Shown piece by piece: positions 1-8,469 of a stretch of DNA of 64,000 bases; the stretch's first letter is position 1, and each line of letters begins with the position of its first letter. The stretch covers positions 857,501 through 921,500 of the forward strand of contig NZ_CP096670.1 of NCBI RefSeq assembly GCF_023238625.1, read 5' to 3'. The DNA comes from Agarivorans sp. TSD2052. GTDB lineage: Bacteria; Pseudomonadota; Gammaproteobacteria; Enterobacterales; Celerinatantimonadaceae. The notes below the pieces were generated by a model. The model did not search any database. It was not told where the DNA came from and worked only from the letters and a program-made list of their open reading frames with translations. A program made the position numbers and the translations under genes.

Positions 1-984
1 TGGGAAGTTTACTGCAGACAAGGTTGAACCGTTGTCTGAGTACTTGGCCATTTTTGACGCCACTTCAATACCAATGTTCTCTTGCGCTTCTTGAGTTGAG
101 CCACCTACGTGTGGACTAAGAATCACATTATCAAAAGCGAGTAGTGGCGATTCAAAGGCTTCTTTGTTTGATTTTGGCTCTGTTGGGAATACATCAATGG
201 CTGCACCAGCCAGTTTTTTGTTTTCTAATACAGAGACTAGCGCATCGATGTCTACAACAGTACCGCGCGATGCATTGATCAGGATAGAACCTTGTTTCAT
301 TGCAGCAAACTGCGCTTCACCAAACATGTATTTAGTTTGTGCTGTTTCTGGCACGTGTAGGCTTACTACGTCGCTCATAGCCAGTAGCTGGTCCAAGTCG
401 GCGACTTGAGTAGCATTACCTAACGACAATTTGTTCTCAATGTCGTAGTAATAGACTTGCATACCTAAGGTTTCGGCAAGAATACTTAATTGAGTACCAA
501 TGTGACCATAACCAATAATGCCTAGCTTTTTACCGCGAGCTTCGTAAGAGTTATCGGCAGATTTAATCCACTCACCACGGTGAGCTTTAGCGTTTTTCTC
601 TGGGATGCCACGAAGTAGTAAGATAATTTCACCTAATACTAATTCGGCTACGCTTCGAGTATTAGAGAACGGTGCGTTAAATACAGGAATACCTTTCTGC
701 TGAGCTGCTTTTAGGTCTACTTGGTTGGTACCAATACAGAAACAACCAATAGCAACTAGCTTATTAGCCGCGGCAAGTACGCGTTCGTTTAGGTCTGTAC
801 GGGAGCGAATACCAATGAAGTGAACATCTTTGATTTTCTCAATCAGATCATCTTCTGCAAGAGAGGTTTTGATCATCTCTACATTCTCATAACCCGCAGA
901 TTGGAAGGATTGTAGTGAACTAGGGTGCAGACCCTCTAACAACAAAACCTTAATTTTTTCCTTGCCTAACGAATACTTTGCCAT
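1..984 (-). CDS. serA: D-3-phosphoglycerate dehydrogenase, 3' end outside window
   Basis: Catalyses NAD-dependent oxidation of 3-phosphoglycerate, the first committed step of serine synthesis, in the cytoplasm. The frame stays open from an ATG at 984 to base 1, giving 328 codons. Visible are the start MAKYSLGKEKIKVLLLEG, the Rossmann nucleotide-binding stretch LGIIGYGHIGTQ, the motif NASRGTVVD and the catalytic region SPHVGGSTQEAQENIG. The E. coli protein is about 410 residues, so the C-terminal ACT domain that binds serine as feedback inhibitor lies beyond the left edge. Gene order rpiA then serA on the same strand matches E. coli. A rho-independent terminator separates serA from rpiA, so serA probably has its own promoter in the 985-1190 region. 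Confidence 0.96.
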   Translation of the reverse strand, partial: MAKYSLGKEKIKVLLLEGLHPSSLQSFQSAGYENVEMIKTSLAEDDLIEKIKDVHFIGIRSRTDLNERVLAAANKLVAIGCFCIGTNQVDLKAAQQKGIPVFNAPFSNTRSVAELVLGEIILLLRGIPEKNAKAHRGEWIKSADNSYEARGKKLGIIGYGHIGTQLSILAETLGMQVYYYDIENKLSLGNATQVADLDQLLAMSDVVSLHVPETAQTKYMFGEAQFAAMKQGSILINASRGTVVDIDALVSVLENKKLAGAAIDVFPTEPKSNKEAFESPLLAFDNVILSPHVGGSTQEAQENIGIEVASKMAKYSDNGSTLSAVNFP

Positions 985-1050
985 GTTTGCTTCCTAATAC
1001 CCATGTTACCGCTGAGCGGCTAAATTTAGCAAAAAAGCAGCACTTAGGGA

Positions 1051-1172
1051 ATGTAATTTTATTACATCAAATTAAATTCATATTGTAGATAATTAACTGA
1101 CAATAGTTAATTTTAAGAAATATACTACTGGCGAGATAAGTTTCCATAGAGTTTGTATGGATTAATCTATGG
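1051..1172. promoter_or_regulatory. serA upstream region with three inverted repeats
   Basis: The 200-bp AT-rich region ahead of serA holds three separate perfect inverted repeats: ATGTAAT-TTT-ATTACAT (1051-1067), AATTAACT-6-AGTTAATT (1091-1112) and CCATAGA-15-TCTATGG (1144-1172). They lie 67 to 190 bp upstream of the serA start, where operators are expected. I cannot name the regulator. In enterobacteria serA is controlled by Lrp, which prefers AT-rich sites, so Lrp is one candidate. Confidence 0.45.
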
Positions 1173-1189
1173 ATGGTTAGAATATTACA

Positions 1190-1224
1190 CAAAAAAAAGA
1201 GTGCGCTAGGCACTCTTTTTTTTA
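1190..1224 (-). terminator. rho-independent terminator after rpiA
   Basis: A 7-bp stem AGAGTGC/GCACTCT with a 5-base loop (1198-1216) is flanked by an A-run on one side and a T-run on the other. It could therefore work in both directions, but the only gene ending here is rpiA on the minus strand, 20 bases upstream. Confidence 0.85.
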
Positions 1225-1237
1225 TTTGTCCGCTTGA

Positions 1238-1891
1238 TTAGCGCTTTTTAGCCCCTTCAGGGGTGCCTATAATGACTTGGTTTGCACCACGAGCCGCAAA
1301 TAGACCATTAGTCACAACACCTACTATGGCATTGATATCGCGCTCCATGCTTAGTGGATCAGTGATTTTCATGTTGTGTACATCTAAAATCACGTTGCCG
1401 TTGTCGGTCACCACCCCTTCACGATATACCGGGTCTCCACCCAATTTCACCAACTGGCGTGCCACATAGCTGCGCGCCATTGGGATAACTTCAACCGGCA
1501 ATGGAAAGCCGCCTAGCACCGGTACTTCTTTGGTATTGTCGACAATACAAATGAATTGATCGGCTACTGCCGCAATGATCTTTTCACGAGTAAGCGCTGC
1601 GCCGCCGCCTTTAATCATGTGGTTTTGCGCGTTAATTTCATCAGCACCATCTACATAAACAGACAGTTCACTAACGCTGTTTAAGTCAAATACTTCAATA
1701 CCGTAAGCCAATAACTTTTCAGTTGACGCCTCAGAGCTTGATACCGCGCCTACAATACTGTCTTTCATGGTCGCTAAGGCGTCAATGAAATGATTGACGG
1801 TAGAGCCGGTACCTACACCTACGATAGTGTTTTCTTGAACGTATTCTAAGGCAGCCCAGCCAGCGGCTTTTTTCATCTCATCTTGTGTCAT
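1238..1891 (-). CDS. rpiA: ribose-5-phosphate isomerase A
   Basis: Interconverts ribose 5-phosphate and ribulose 5-phosphate in the non-oxidative pentose phosphate pathway. The product is 217 residues, close to the 219 of E. coli RpiA. Family motifs are in order: GVGTGSTV near residue 26 (phosphate loop), VSSSEAST near 50, DGADEIN near 81 (catalytic acid region), [11 protein letters not shown] near 94 and [12 protein letters not shown] near 126. It lies between fau and serA on the same strand, the conserved gammaproteobacterial order, and is followed at once by a strong terminator. Confidence 0.97.
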   Translation of the reverse strand: MTQDEMKKAAGWAALEYVQENTIVGVGTGSTVNHFIDALATMKDSIVGAVSSSEASTEKLLAYGIEVFDLNSVSELSVYVDGADEINAQNHMIKGGGAALTREKIIAAVADQFICIVDNTKEVPVLGGFPLPVEVIPMARSYVARQLVKLGGDPVYREGVVTDNGNVILDVHNMKITDPLSMERDINAIVGVVTNGLFAARGANQVIIGTPEGAKKR

Positions 1892-2035
1892 TACAGTGCT
1901 CCGAGCAAAGTGTAGGGGAGTGGCCAGTAAAGCTGGCTCATTTGGCGCGGATTATAACCAAGCCCTCGATTTAACGCCAATTGCTATTGCAGATTTTTTG
2001 ATTAATGTTAGTCAAGGAGGGGTTAGCGTTTGGCC

Positions 2036-2638
2036 TTACCATTGCCAGTCTTTGCTGGGGGTAATAATTCGCTTCAGTGGCTGATCCCAATCTTGCATCG
2101 GCACTTGGTCTACTTGCTGGCAATCGTGAGCTACGCCCACTACTGCTGGTTTCTCGCCATCACATTGGGCCAATAAGCGGTCGTAATAGCCGCCGCCCAT
2201 TCCTAAGCGATTACCTTCAGAGTCAAAGGCTACCAAGGGGGCTAGTATCACATCCAGTTGTTGGCAGTTTTGTACTTCGGCATGGTCAAATACGGGCTCG
2301 GCAATGCCAAACTGGTTGAGCTGCATGGGGCTATTGGCATGGTAATGATGAAAACACATTGCCCCGCTGGTGCTTGGGTCTACTAAGGGAACAAATACCT
2401 GTTTATTTTGCTGCCATAACCAGCCAATGATCACGCTTAGATCTACCTCACCATCAAAGGCCAAATATAAGGCGCAGCGTTGCATGCTGGCCAGTGTTGG
2501 GTCTTGCTGTAGTCGCTCTAGAATGGCTAAACCAGCTTGTTGTTGTTGCTCAGGGCTTAAGGCGCGGCGTTGTTGGCGAATACTCTGGCGAAGTTGCTGG
2601 CGATGTTGTTGATCGTGGTGAGAGTCGAGTTGGCTCAT
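2036..2638 (-). CDS. fau: 5-formyltetrahydrofolate cyclo-ligase
   Basis: ATP-dependent conversion of 5-formyltetrahydrofolate to 5,10-methenyltetrahydrofolate (YgfA/Fau family), a folate salvage enzyme. The 200-residue protein starts with a Gln- and Arg-rich helix (LRQSIRQQRRALSP) and carries the diagnostic GNRLGMGGGYYDR motif near residue 143. In E. coli fau lies directly downstream of the 6S RNA gene and is co-transcribed with it. Here the 6S RNA gene is about 20 kb away, so fau must use another promoter, presumably in the 113 bases before yebC or by read-through from it. Confidence 0.95.
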   Translation of the reverse strand: MSQLDSHHDQQHRQQLRQSIRQQRRALSPEQQQQAGLAILERLQQDPTLASMQRCALYLAFDGEVDLSVIIGWLWQQNKQVFVPLVDPSTSGAMCFHHYHANSPMQLNQFGIAEPVFDHAEVQNCQQLDVILAPLVAFDSEGNRLGMGGGYYDRLLAQCDGEKPAVVGVAHDCQQVDQVPMQDWDQPLKRIITPSKDWQW

Positions 2639-2711
2639 AACTATGGCTTATGCGGCTACGGGTGTGGTTTAGTGTGCAATGAGAGAGGGGCGTGATGCAA
2701 GGTAAACGACC

Positions 2712-2736
2712 ACCAAGCCTGAATAACAGGCTTGGT
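2712..2736 (-). terminator. hairpin just after the yebC-like gene
   Basis: A perfect 10-bp stem ACCAAGCCTG/CAGGCTTGGT with the 5-base loop AATAA sits 16 bases past the stop of the YebC/YeeN gene. No U-tract follows on the minus strand, so it is at best an imperfect intrinsic terminator, or a 3'-end stabilising hairpin. Confidence 0.5.
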
Positions 2737-2751
2737 TGAAAGGCTCAGCTT

Positions 2752-3471
2752 TTAGTCGAGCTCTACATTGTGATAAACGTTTTGTACGTCGTCACAGTCG
2801 TCAAGCATCGCTTGGAATTTCTCAAACATTGCCACGTCGTCACCCGATATTTGGGTGTAGTTTTGAGGCACGAAGCTAATTTGCTCAATCTCAAAATCTA
2901 GCTCTGGCATGGCTTGGGTTAGCGAGGTTTTTACTTTGAAGTACTCGGTATGTGGGGCAAACACGGTAATCATACCGTCTTCACTCTCTACGTCGGTGAC
3001 TTCAACGTCATCCATTAGCAAGATTTCTAGAATCGCATCTTCGTCGTCACCCTTAAACGCAAAGATAGCTTGGTGATCAAACATATGAGCCACACTGCCT
3101 TGGTTACCAATTTTCGATTTGGTTTTAACAAAGGCTTGGCGAACGTCGGTAAAGGTTCGGCTGTTGTTGTCAGTTAAACATTCAACAATCACCATACAAC
3201 CGCCTGGGCCGTAACCTTCGTAAACCGCCGGTACGTAATCTTCACCTGCGCCGCCTTTGGCTTTATCAATGGCTTTATCGATTACGTGGCTAGGCACCTG
3301 ATCTTTTTTAGCGCGGTCTACCACACTGCGTAGTTGCAGATTGGCTTCAATATCGGCACCGCCGTTTTTAGCGATAACGTAGATTTCTTTACTGTATTTA
3401 GAATAAACCTTGGTTTTTGCACCAGCGGTTTTGGCCATTGAGGCCTTGCGTACTTCAAAACTTCTGCCCAT
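2752..3471 (-). CDS. YebC/PmpR family protein, YeeN-like
   Basis: Member of the YebC/TACO1 family. Members have been described as DNA-binding transcription regulators, and more recently some as ribosome-associated factors that relieve stalling. The 239-residue product shows the family blocks in order: [30 protein letters not shown], the highly conserved [16 protein letters not shown] near residue 80, [14 protein letters not shown] near 105 and the acidic C-terminus [14 protein letters not shown]. The N-terminus and residues 20-40 resemble E. coli YeeN more than YebC. It stands alone, with hairpins on both sides, and is probably monocistronic. Confidence 0.9.
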   Translation of the reverse strand: MGRSFEVRKASMAKTAGAKTKVYSKYSKEIYVIAKNGGADIEANLQLRSVVDRAKKDQVPSHVIDKAIDKAKGGAGEDYVPAVYEGYGPGGCMVIVECLTDNNSRTFTDVRQAFVKTKSKIGNQGSVAHMFDHQAIFAFKGDDEDAILEILLMDDVEVTDVESEDGMITVFAPHTEYFKVKTSLTQAMPELDFEIEQISFVPQNYTQISGDDVAMFEKFQAMLDDCDDVQNVYHNVELD

Positions 3472-3584
3472 GGGGATGCTCTTTTTTATCGATGCTTAAA
3501 AATTCTGGAAAGGATTTTACCAGCTGAAACGCAGGGAACAAGGTCTGGCGGGGGTTCTCGATCAATAATGCGGCGAAAGTTGCT

Positions 3585-3622
3585 AAATCGTGAGGCAATT
3601 AACTGTAATTACCCCACGATTT
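3585..3622 (-). other. long 17-bp RNA hairpin between operons
   Basis: Positions 3585-3602 and 3606-3622 form a stem of about 17 pairs with a tiny loop. Read as minus-strand RNA, the exceptions to Watson-Crick pairing are G-U wobbles. On the plus strand the same positions are A-C mismatches. That asymmetry suggests selection as minus-strand RNA, downstream of the LolA-like gene. No U-run follows on that strand, so it is not a classical terminator. Confidence 0.5.
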
Positions 3623-3650
3623 TTATCAATTCAACTGTGATTAAGTTGAT

Positions 3651-4400
3651 TTAGAGTTGTTCGAGAGATTGTTTACTCAAATAAGCGGGGTTGTAGTATT
3701 TGTCGGCTAGGCTGTGAGGCTCTACCGACTCGTAGTTAATGACCGTACTTTTAGAGGTTTGAATGCTATCGATAAGCGTCATAGTTTGCACCACCGTTTG
3801 CCCGTTCCGCTGGCCCTGCTCAAAATAAGCTTGCTTGGCTAATTTTCCTGACTTTAAGTAAAGATCGGCTTGTAGCGGAAAGTTATTATCTAGCGCTACC
3901 CATAAGTCTATTTTTTGATAGCTGGCACCACTGGTTTTGGCTTGGAGTGCCAAGTGAATTGCGTTTATCCCATTAATTACGCTGCGTTCGCCTAATTCTC
4001 CTTGGTAGTCTTCACTCCAGGTGAGGGTTGAGATATCACCTACCGATGCTTCTCCCAGTAGTTTTTGCATGGGTGTAATGCGGATAGGCCGACGACTATT
4101 GGGCATCAATAACCAGTAGTTATCCCCGAGCATTAACATTTTTTGCCCTAGCTCGGATTGGGCCTTAAATACCACTAAGGATTCACGCTCAGGACGGATA
4201 TACACATTGTAACGGTGCTGTTTTTTAAGCTGTTGGTTATGGTACTGGCTCACTTGGGTGACGACTTTAGCCGAGCGGCTTTGTAGCCGATAACTGTCGG
4301 CCTCTAACAGTCGACCACTGACCTGTTCACCTGCCTGAGCAAGACCTCCACAGCATAAACTCGCCAACAGCCAATATTTTGAAATGTTAAACTTAAACAT
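3651..4400 (-). CDS. LolA-like outer-membrane lipoprotein-sorting family protein
   Basis: Probable periplasmic protein of the COG2834 LolA-like group. It has a signal peptide (residues 1-23, ending GLAQA) and a beta-rich body with the group's typical line LGDNYWLLMPNSRRPIRITPMQKLLGEASVGD near residues 90-120. The 249-residue length fits this group, which is larger than true LolA (about 200). It is the last gene of the ABC exporter operon and its ATG overlaps the end of the permease gene by 8 bases, implying translational coupling. The likely role is to accept or chaperone a lipid or lipoprotein substrate delivered by the exporter. The substrate is not shown by the sequence. Confidence 0.8.
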   Translation of the reverse strand: MFKFNISKYWLLASLCCGGLAQAGEQVSGRLLEADSYRLQSRSAKVVTQVSQYHNQQLKKQHRYNVYIRPERESLVVFKAQSELGQKMLMLGDNYWLLMPNSRRPIRITPMQKLLGEASVGDISTLTWSEDYQGELGERSVINGINAIHLALQAKTSGASYQKIDLWVALDNNFPLQADLYLKSGKLAKQAYFEQGQRNGQTVVQTMTLIDSIQTSKSTVINYESVEPHSLADKYYNPAYLSKQSLEQL

Positions 4401-5607
4401 AGATAAGTGCCTCGGTGATGGGCTTTTTTAAGCCTTTGTTGGCGGCGATGGCAGACGCGAGGGCGCAGATGCAAACAACACCTAACGACACAATGCCCGC
4501 CAGCATAAAGGAGAAGGTAATGTGTAAGGGGTAACCCACACTGCGCCCCGGTGGGGGGGGCATTTGGATATCGGCGAATAATAAGAACACCGATACTGAA
4601 CCACTCAGCAGTAAGCCAATTGCACTGCCAATCACCGCCAGTACTATCGCCTCTAAGATAAAGCCAATTAGTTGCTCGGAGTTGGCCGTGCCCAATGCTG
4701 ACAAGGTACCTATTTCACGAGTTCGCTCGGTGACCGACATGCTTAAGGTATTAAATAGAGCGACAAATACCACCAAGGCCATAATGATGCCCATAACCCC
4801 AAATATTCGGTTATATAAGCCTTTTACTGCCTCGTAGAAAAAGGCTTGTTTCCACCATGGTGTCACTAACAGTGTGCTCTGTTGCTGCGCGACTTGTTGC
4901 GCCAGAGTAGAGATATCTTGGTTAGCAAAGGCAAATACCGACATCAAACTCACTTTATCGGTAGCCAGCAGTGCTTGGCTATAATCTAGCGATACATATA
5001 CTAAGCGTTTGTCCATGTCTGGTACCCCTGTAGACACAATGCCTTGCACCATAAAGTCATAGGCGTTTAGCGCGCCTTCGGTGGTGGTGCTTAGCAAGGT
5101 GATCCAATCGCCAGGTTGAGCTTTCATGTTGCGGGCTAGCTCTTCGCCGAGTAACACTTGCGGCTGATCTTGGCTTTCTTTGTTGTTGAGCAGTCGCCCT
5201 GCCTTGACGTTAAGAAACGGCCCTTTTTGAGTAAACTCACTGGGTAATACGCCTTGGCCGATGAAAATCGCCGACTTATCACCATTGCTAATTAAGCCGC
5301 TAAATTCAATTCGTGGTTGTACTGCTTTTATTCCGCTCAAGGCCATCAGTTGCTGACGTTGTTGTTGCCAATTTTCTAGGCCATATTGCAAGGGAGAGTC
5401 TTCTTGTTCAGTAAAATACTGTTGGCTCGACAGGGTTAAGTGGCCGGTATCACGAGCCGCAGCTTCAGCCAGCGATTGATAAGTGAATAAACCAAACCCC
5501 CCCGCACTGACAAGCGCTAAAACCGCAATAGCGATAATCAGTACCGACATCATGCTGCGGCGGCGATTACGTTGTACATTCAATAAGGCATGTTTTACGC
5601 GACGCAT
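4393..5607 (-). CDS. ABC transporter permease, MacB/LolCE (FtsX) type
   Basis: Inner-membrane permease of the type VII/MacB superfamily. A membrane segment near residues 18-40 is followed by a large periplasmic MacB-PCD domain (about 45-260), then three C-terminal membrane helices of the FtsX domain (starting near 270, 320 and 368). The motif NTLSMSVTERTREIGTLSALG near residue 290 is the standard FtsX coupling region. Its length of 404 residues matches LolC/LolE-type subunits. The gene overlaps the upstream ATPase gene by 13 bases and the downstream LolA-like gene by 8. A single permease suggests a homodimer. Such complexes do not pump across the inner membrane but use ATP to drive work in the periplasm. 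Confidence 0.9.
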   Translation of the reverse strand: MRRVKHALLNVQRNRRRSMMSVLIIAIAVLALVSAGGFGLFTYQSLAEAAARDTGHLTLSSQQYFTEQEDSPLQYGLENWQQQRQQLMALSGIKAVQPRIEFSGLISNGDKSAIFIGQGVLPSEFTQKGPFLNVKAGRLLNNKESQDQPQVLLGEELARNMKAQPGDWITLLSTTTEGALNAYDFMVQGIVSTGVPDMDKRLVYVSLDYSQALLATDKVSLMSVFAFANQDISTLAQQVAQQQSTLLVTPWWKQAFFYEAVKGLYNRIFGVMGIIMALVVFVALFNTLSMSVTERTREIGTLSALGTANSEQLIGFILEAIVLAVIGSAIGLLLSGSVSVFLLFADIQMPPPPGRSVGYPLHITFSFMLAGIVSLGVVCICALASAIAANKGLKKPITEALIYV

Positions 5608-6281
5608 TCGGTTTTCTCCTTGGCTAATATTTGTCCGTCTTGCAGTTGAATTAAGCGGTCACAGTGGTCGCTCATGCGGCTATCGTGAGTAGCAATAACA
5701 AAAGTGGTGTTATGGCTTCTGCCTATCGCTTTCATTAACTCCACTACTTGGTGGGCGGTGTGGCTATCTAGGCTAGCTGTCGGTTCGTCGGCAATCACAA
5801 GGCGTGGTTGGTGCACTAGGGCGCGCGCCACTGCAATACGCTGCTGCTGCCCCCCTGATAATCTATCTGGCTTGGATTGAGCAAATTCAGCCATGCCTAC
5901 CGCCTCGAGAATTTGCATCACACGCCGTTTACGCTCTGTTGGTGAAATCGTGTTTAGAATGAGTGGGTACTCTACGTTTTCATAGGCACTCATTACCGGG
6001 ACCAAGTTGAAACGTTGAAACACAAAACCCAGGTGTTGGCGACGTAGTAACATGCAGTGTTGTGGGTCTTTATCGAGCAGCTTGCCGTCAAAATACAATT
6101 CACCTTGGTAGTTGAGATCTAGCAAGCCACAAATATTCAGCAGGGTGCTTTTCCCCGAGCCTGAAGGGCCACATAAACCGATCATTTCGCCGGTGTGGAT
6201 CTGCTCACTAATCTGGGTTAGCGCTGGCTGTTTGATTTGGCCTGTTTGGTAACTCTTAGAAAGACCATTAAATTGCAGCAT
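5595..6281 (-). CDS. ABC transporter ATPase, LolD/MacB type
   Basis: Cytoplasmic ATPase that powers the adjacent FtsX-type permease. The 228-residue protein has Walker [10 protein letters not shown] near residue 39, a Q-loop in [10 protein letters not shown] near 91, the signature [15 protein letters not shown] near 142, Walker [13 protein letters not shown] near 161 and the H-loop ATHD near 199. This layout is diagnostic of the LolD/MacB/FtsE subfamily. It is the second gene of the operon, 34 bases after a periplasmic helical protein gene, and overlaps the permease gene by 13 bases. Confidence 0.93.
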   Translation of the reverse strand: MLQFNGLSKSYQTGQIKQPALTQISEQIHTGEMIGLCGPSGSGKSTLLNICGLLDLNYQGELYFDGKLLDKDPQHCMLLRRQHLGFVFQRFNLVPVMSAYENVEYPLILNTISPTERKRRVMQILEAVGMAEFAQSKPDRLSGGQQQRIAVARALVHQPRLVIADEPTASLDSHTAHQVVELMKAIGRSHNTTFVIATHDSRMSDHCDRLIQLQDGQILAKEKTECVA

Positions 6282-6315
6282 GATGTGTCCTTATATCAAT
6301 CTAGTTGTGTAGTGC

Positions 6316-6945
6316 TTAGCCGTTGCTATGTTGGGCCATTAACTGCGCTGCCATTTGGCTATATTGGTCGTTTACGCTGGCCTGCTTAAGTTGTGCAAAC
6401 CACTGTTCGGCCAGCGCTGTTTGTTCTGCATTCAGGGCAGCTTCTATGGCATAGCGGTAGACCCAGCTAGTGGCTTGGGCAGGAGATTGAAGAAAGCGAG
6501 AGTCACTTAGCACTTGGTCAAATAGCTCCATTCCGCGTTCTTGGTAATTAAAAAATGTAGGCACACTGGTAAAAGTAACCGCAGCGGTGGCTTGCATGTA
6601 AATGGCTTTAGGCAAATAACGGTATTGTTGTTGCCAGTGACTGTCGTCAATCATTGAAAGGGCCTTGTCCATGCGTGCTAGGCCGTCTTCGGTGTAGCTT
6701 AATTTGCTCCACGGTAGCCAAGCATCATCACCTTTTAGGGTTTCACTCGCGCCTAAATAAAAGAGCGCCCAAGGGTCACTGGGTTGTTGCTGATTGGCGT
6801 GTTGTAAATCTTTATAAACTTGATTCAGTTCAGAGTAATCACCTTGCGCGGCGGTAAAGTAACGATCCAATAGTTGTTCATCGACAGTGGCCTGTGCTGA
6901 ATAACTGCAAATGAGTATTAGGCTGGCGAGTGTTAACTTTTTCAT
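6316..6945 (-). CDS. periplasmic helical (TPR-like) protein of the ABC operon
   Basis: Unassigned 209-residue protein with a clear signal peptide (MKKLTLASLILICSYSAQA). The mature part is almost all helix with tandem hairpin-like segments (for example LLDRYFTAAQGDYSELNQVYKDL and DPWALFYLGASETLKGD), as in tetratricopeptide-type adaptor proteins. It is the first gene of the operon and lies 34 bases before the ATPase. I infer a periplasmic accessory protein that helps the MacB/Lol-like machine recognise its substrate. No catalytic motif is visible. Confidence 0.7.
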   Translation of the reverse strand: MKKLTLASLILICSYSAQATVDEQLLDRYFTAAQGDYSELNQVYKDLQHANQQQPSDPWALFYLGASETLKGDDAWLPWSKLSYTEDGLARMDKALSMIDDSHWQQQYRYLPKAIYMQATAAVTFTSVPTFFNYQERGMELFDQVLSDSRFLQSPAQATSWVYRYAIEAALNAEQTALAEQWFAQLKQASVNDQYSQMAAQLMAQHSNG

Positions 6946-7116
6946 GATGCTTCCTTGTCTGGTTTGGGTACATCACTAAGCCTACTGAGTTTACGGGCTG
7001 GTAAAGTCGCTTTGCGACGAAATGCCAATAAGACCGACTAATGGTGATATACAAGGAAGTGAAGATCGGTGGTGTTGGGGCAACAGAGAAACAAGGGGTA
7101 ATCAAGCATGCTATTT

Positions 7117-7144
7117 GCTCCCCAGAGGATAAAAAGCGGGGAGC
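7117..7144 (-). terminator. hairpin after the osmC-like gene
   Basis: A perfect 7-bp GC-rich stem GCTCCCC/GGGGAGC with a 14-base loop begins 18 bases past the osmC-like stop codon. The U-tract is missing (AAATAG follows on the minus strand), so termination is only inferred from its position. Confidence 0.4.
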
Positions 7145-7162
7145 TATTGCCGATTGATAAAC

Positions 7163-7627
7163 TTAACGCACAATGTGGGTCGTTATTTTGCTGGTTACCG
7201 AATTAGCAATAAAACACTGCTGGTGGGCTTGATGGTGCATTTTTTCAAGTTTAGCCAGGCTAATGTCTTTGTTTGCAAAACTCACCTTAGGGTTAAGCTT
7301 TACCTCTATCATCGCCATAAGCCCTTGATCATTTAGTGCCATTACGCCTACGGCATTATCAACATAGCTGTCTACCACTAAGCGGTTTTTGGCTGCAATC
7401 GATAAGAAAAATAACATATGGCAGCTGGACAATGAGGCGACAAAGGCTTCTTCGGGGTCAACGTTGCCTTCAACCGAATAAGGCAGTGGCACTACATGTG
7501 GTGAAGAAGACGCCGGCACACTTTGACCACCATCAAAATGCCACCAGTGAGCGCGACTATAGTGATTGTTAATGTACGTTTCATCGGCTTGACGTTGCCA
7601 TTCTACGGTCGCGGTATATTCAGACAT
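7163..7627 (-). CDS. OsmC family protein
   Basis: Member of the OsmC/Ohr superfamily, cytoplasmic thiol peroxidases that reduce organic hydroperoxides. I choose the ATG at 7627 (MSEYTATVEWQRQ) because AAGGA lies 6 bases upstream; a further in-frame ATG two codons earlier touches that ribosome site. The 154-residue product has the typical N-terminal beta strands and the motif DPEEAFVASLSSCHMLFFLSIAAK, whose Cys near residue 74 is the expected catalytic cysteine. The second family cysteine is probably that in HQQCFIANSV near residue 139. It is closest to the YhfA/SACOL1771-type OsmC branch. It is divergent from the cupin gene that follows. Confidence 0.9.
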   Translation of the reverse strand: MSEYTATVEWQRQADETYINNHYSRAHWWHFDGGQSVPASSSPHVVPLPYSVEGNVDPEEAFVASLSSCHMLFFLSIAAKNRLVVDSYVDNAVGVMALNDQGLMAMIEVKLNPKVSFANKDISLAKLEKMHHQAHQQCFIANSVTSKITTHIVR

Positions 7628-7803
7628 GCGCATTCCTTGCGTGGTTGTTCCCAAGAGGATGCTAGTTAGCATGCTGACCTCGTTGCTGACTGTCAAATTT
7701 AGCGTATATAGCTCAACTAGAACGCTTAGAAATATGTCTTCGACTTGAAATTTGTGGCTAATAAGTCAACTCTATTCAACATAGCCTTCAGTTAGGAAAA
7801 ACA

Positions 7804-8469
7804 ATGTTGAACATGGACTTTAGCCAAGCGTTGGCAGTTAACACCGAGCAAATAGAATGGGTGACAAGCCCATCAGCGGGAGTATTGCGCAAACCATTAG
7901 AGCGTGAAGCCAAGGAATCGGGCCATGTCACTAGCGTTGTACAGTATCAGCCAGACTCCTACTTCCCCGAGCACCAACATCCAATGGGCGAAGAAATTCT
8001 GGTACTAGAGGGGATATTTTCTGATGAACATGGCGACTACCCAGCAGGGACATACATTCGCAACCCTCCTGGCAGTGCGCACAGCCCTTTTAGTAAAGAC
8101 GGTTGTGTGATCTTTGTTAAGCTTAATCAGTTTGACACACGCGATCTTACCGAGATACGCGTAGATACCCATAACACGCCCTGGTTACCAGGCATTGGCG
8201 GCCTTGAGGTCATGCCTTTACACCAGTTTGAGCACGAGAATGTGGCCTTGGTTAAATGGCCTGCGGGTGAAGTATTTCAGCCACATAGTCATTTTGGCGG
8301 TGAAGAGATCTTAGTATTGACCGGCGAGTTTAAAGACGAGCATGGTAGCTACCCTAAGCACACTTGGCTACGCAGCCCACACATGAGCAAGCACCATCCT
8401 TTTGTCGAGCAAGAAACCATTATTTTGGTGAAAACTGGACACCTACCTTTGGGCAACGAGGGGGTTTAG
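7804..8469 (+). CDS. double-cupin protein of the ChrR-like cupin family
   Basis: The 221-residue protein consists of two tandem cupin domains (about residues 15-110 and 120-215). Each has the metal-binding pattern: EHQHPMGEEILVLEG in the first and PHSHFGGEEILVLTG in the second. Domains of this type form the C-terminal half of the anti-sigma factor ChrR, but the zinc-binding N-terminal anti-sigma domain is absent. This is therefore a stand-alone cupin (COG3806 type), not an anti-sigma factor. An AGGA ribosome site precedes the ATG. Being divergent from an OsmC gene fits an oxidative-stress setting, which is inference. The substrate is unknown. Confidence 0.85.
   Translation: MLNMDFSQALAVNTEQIEWVTSPSAGVLRKPLEREAKESGHVTSVVQYQPDSYFPEHQHPMGEEILVLEGIFSDEHGDYPAGTYIRNPPGSAHSPFSKDGCVIFVKLNQFDTRDLTEIRVDTHNTPWLPGIGGLEVMPLHQFEHENVALVKWPAGEVFQPHSHFGGEEILVLTGEFKDEHGSYPKHTWLRSPHMSKHHPFVEQETIILVKTGHLPLGNEGV

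Noticed and set aside
7804-8469. ChrR anti-sigma factor
   Set aside because: The cupin part fits, but the zinc-binding anti-sigma domain is absent and no sigma factor gene is adjacent.
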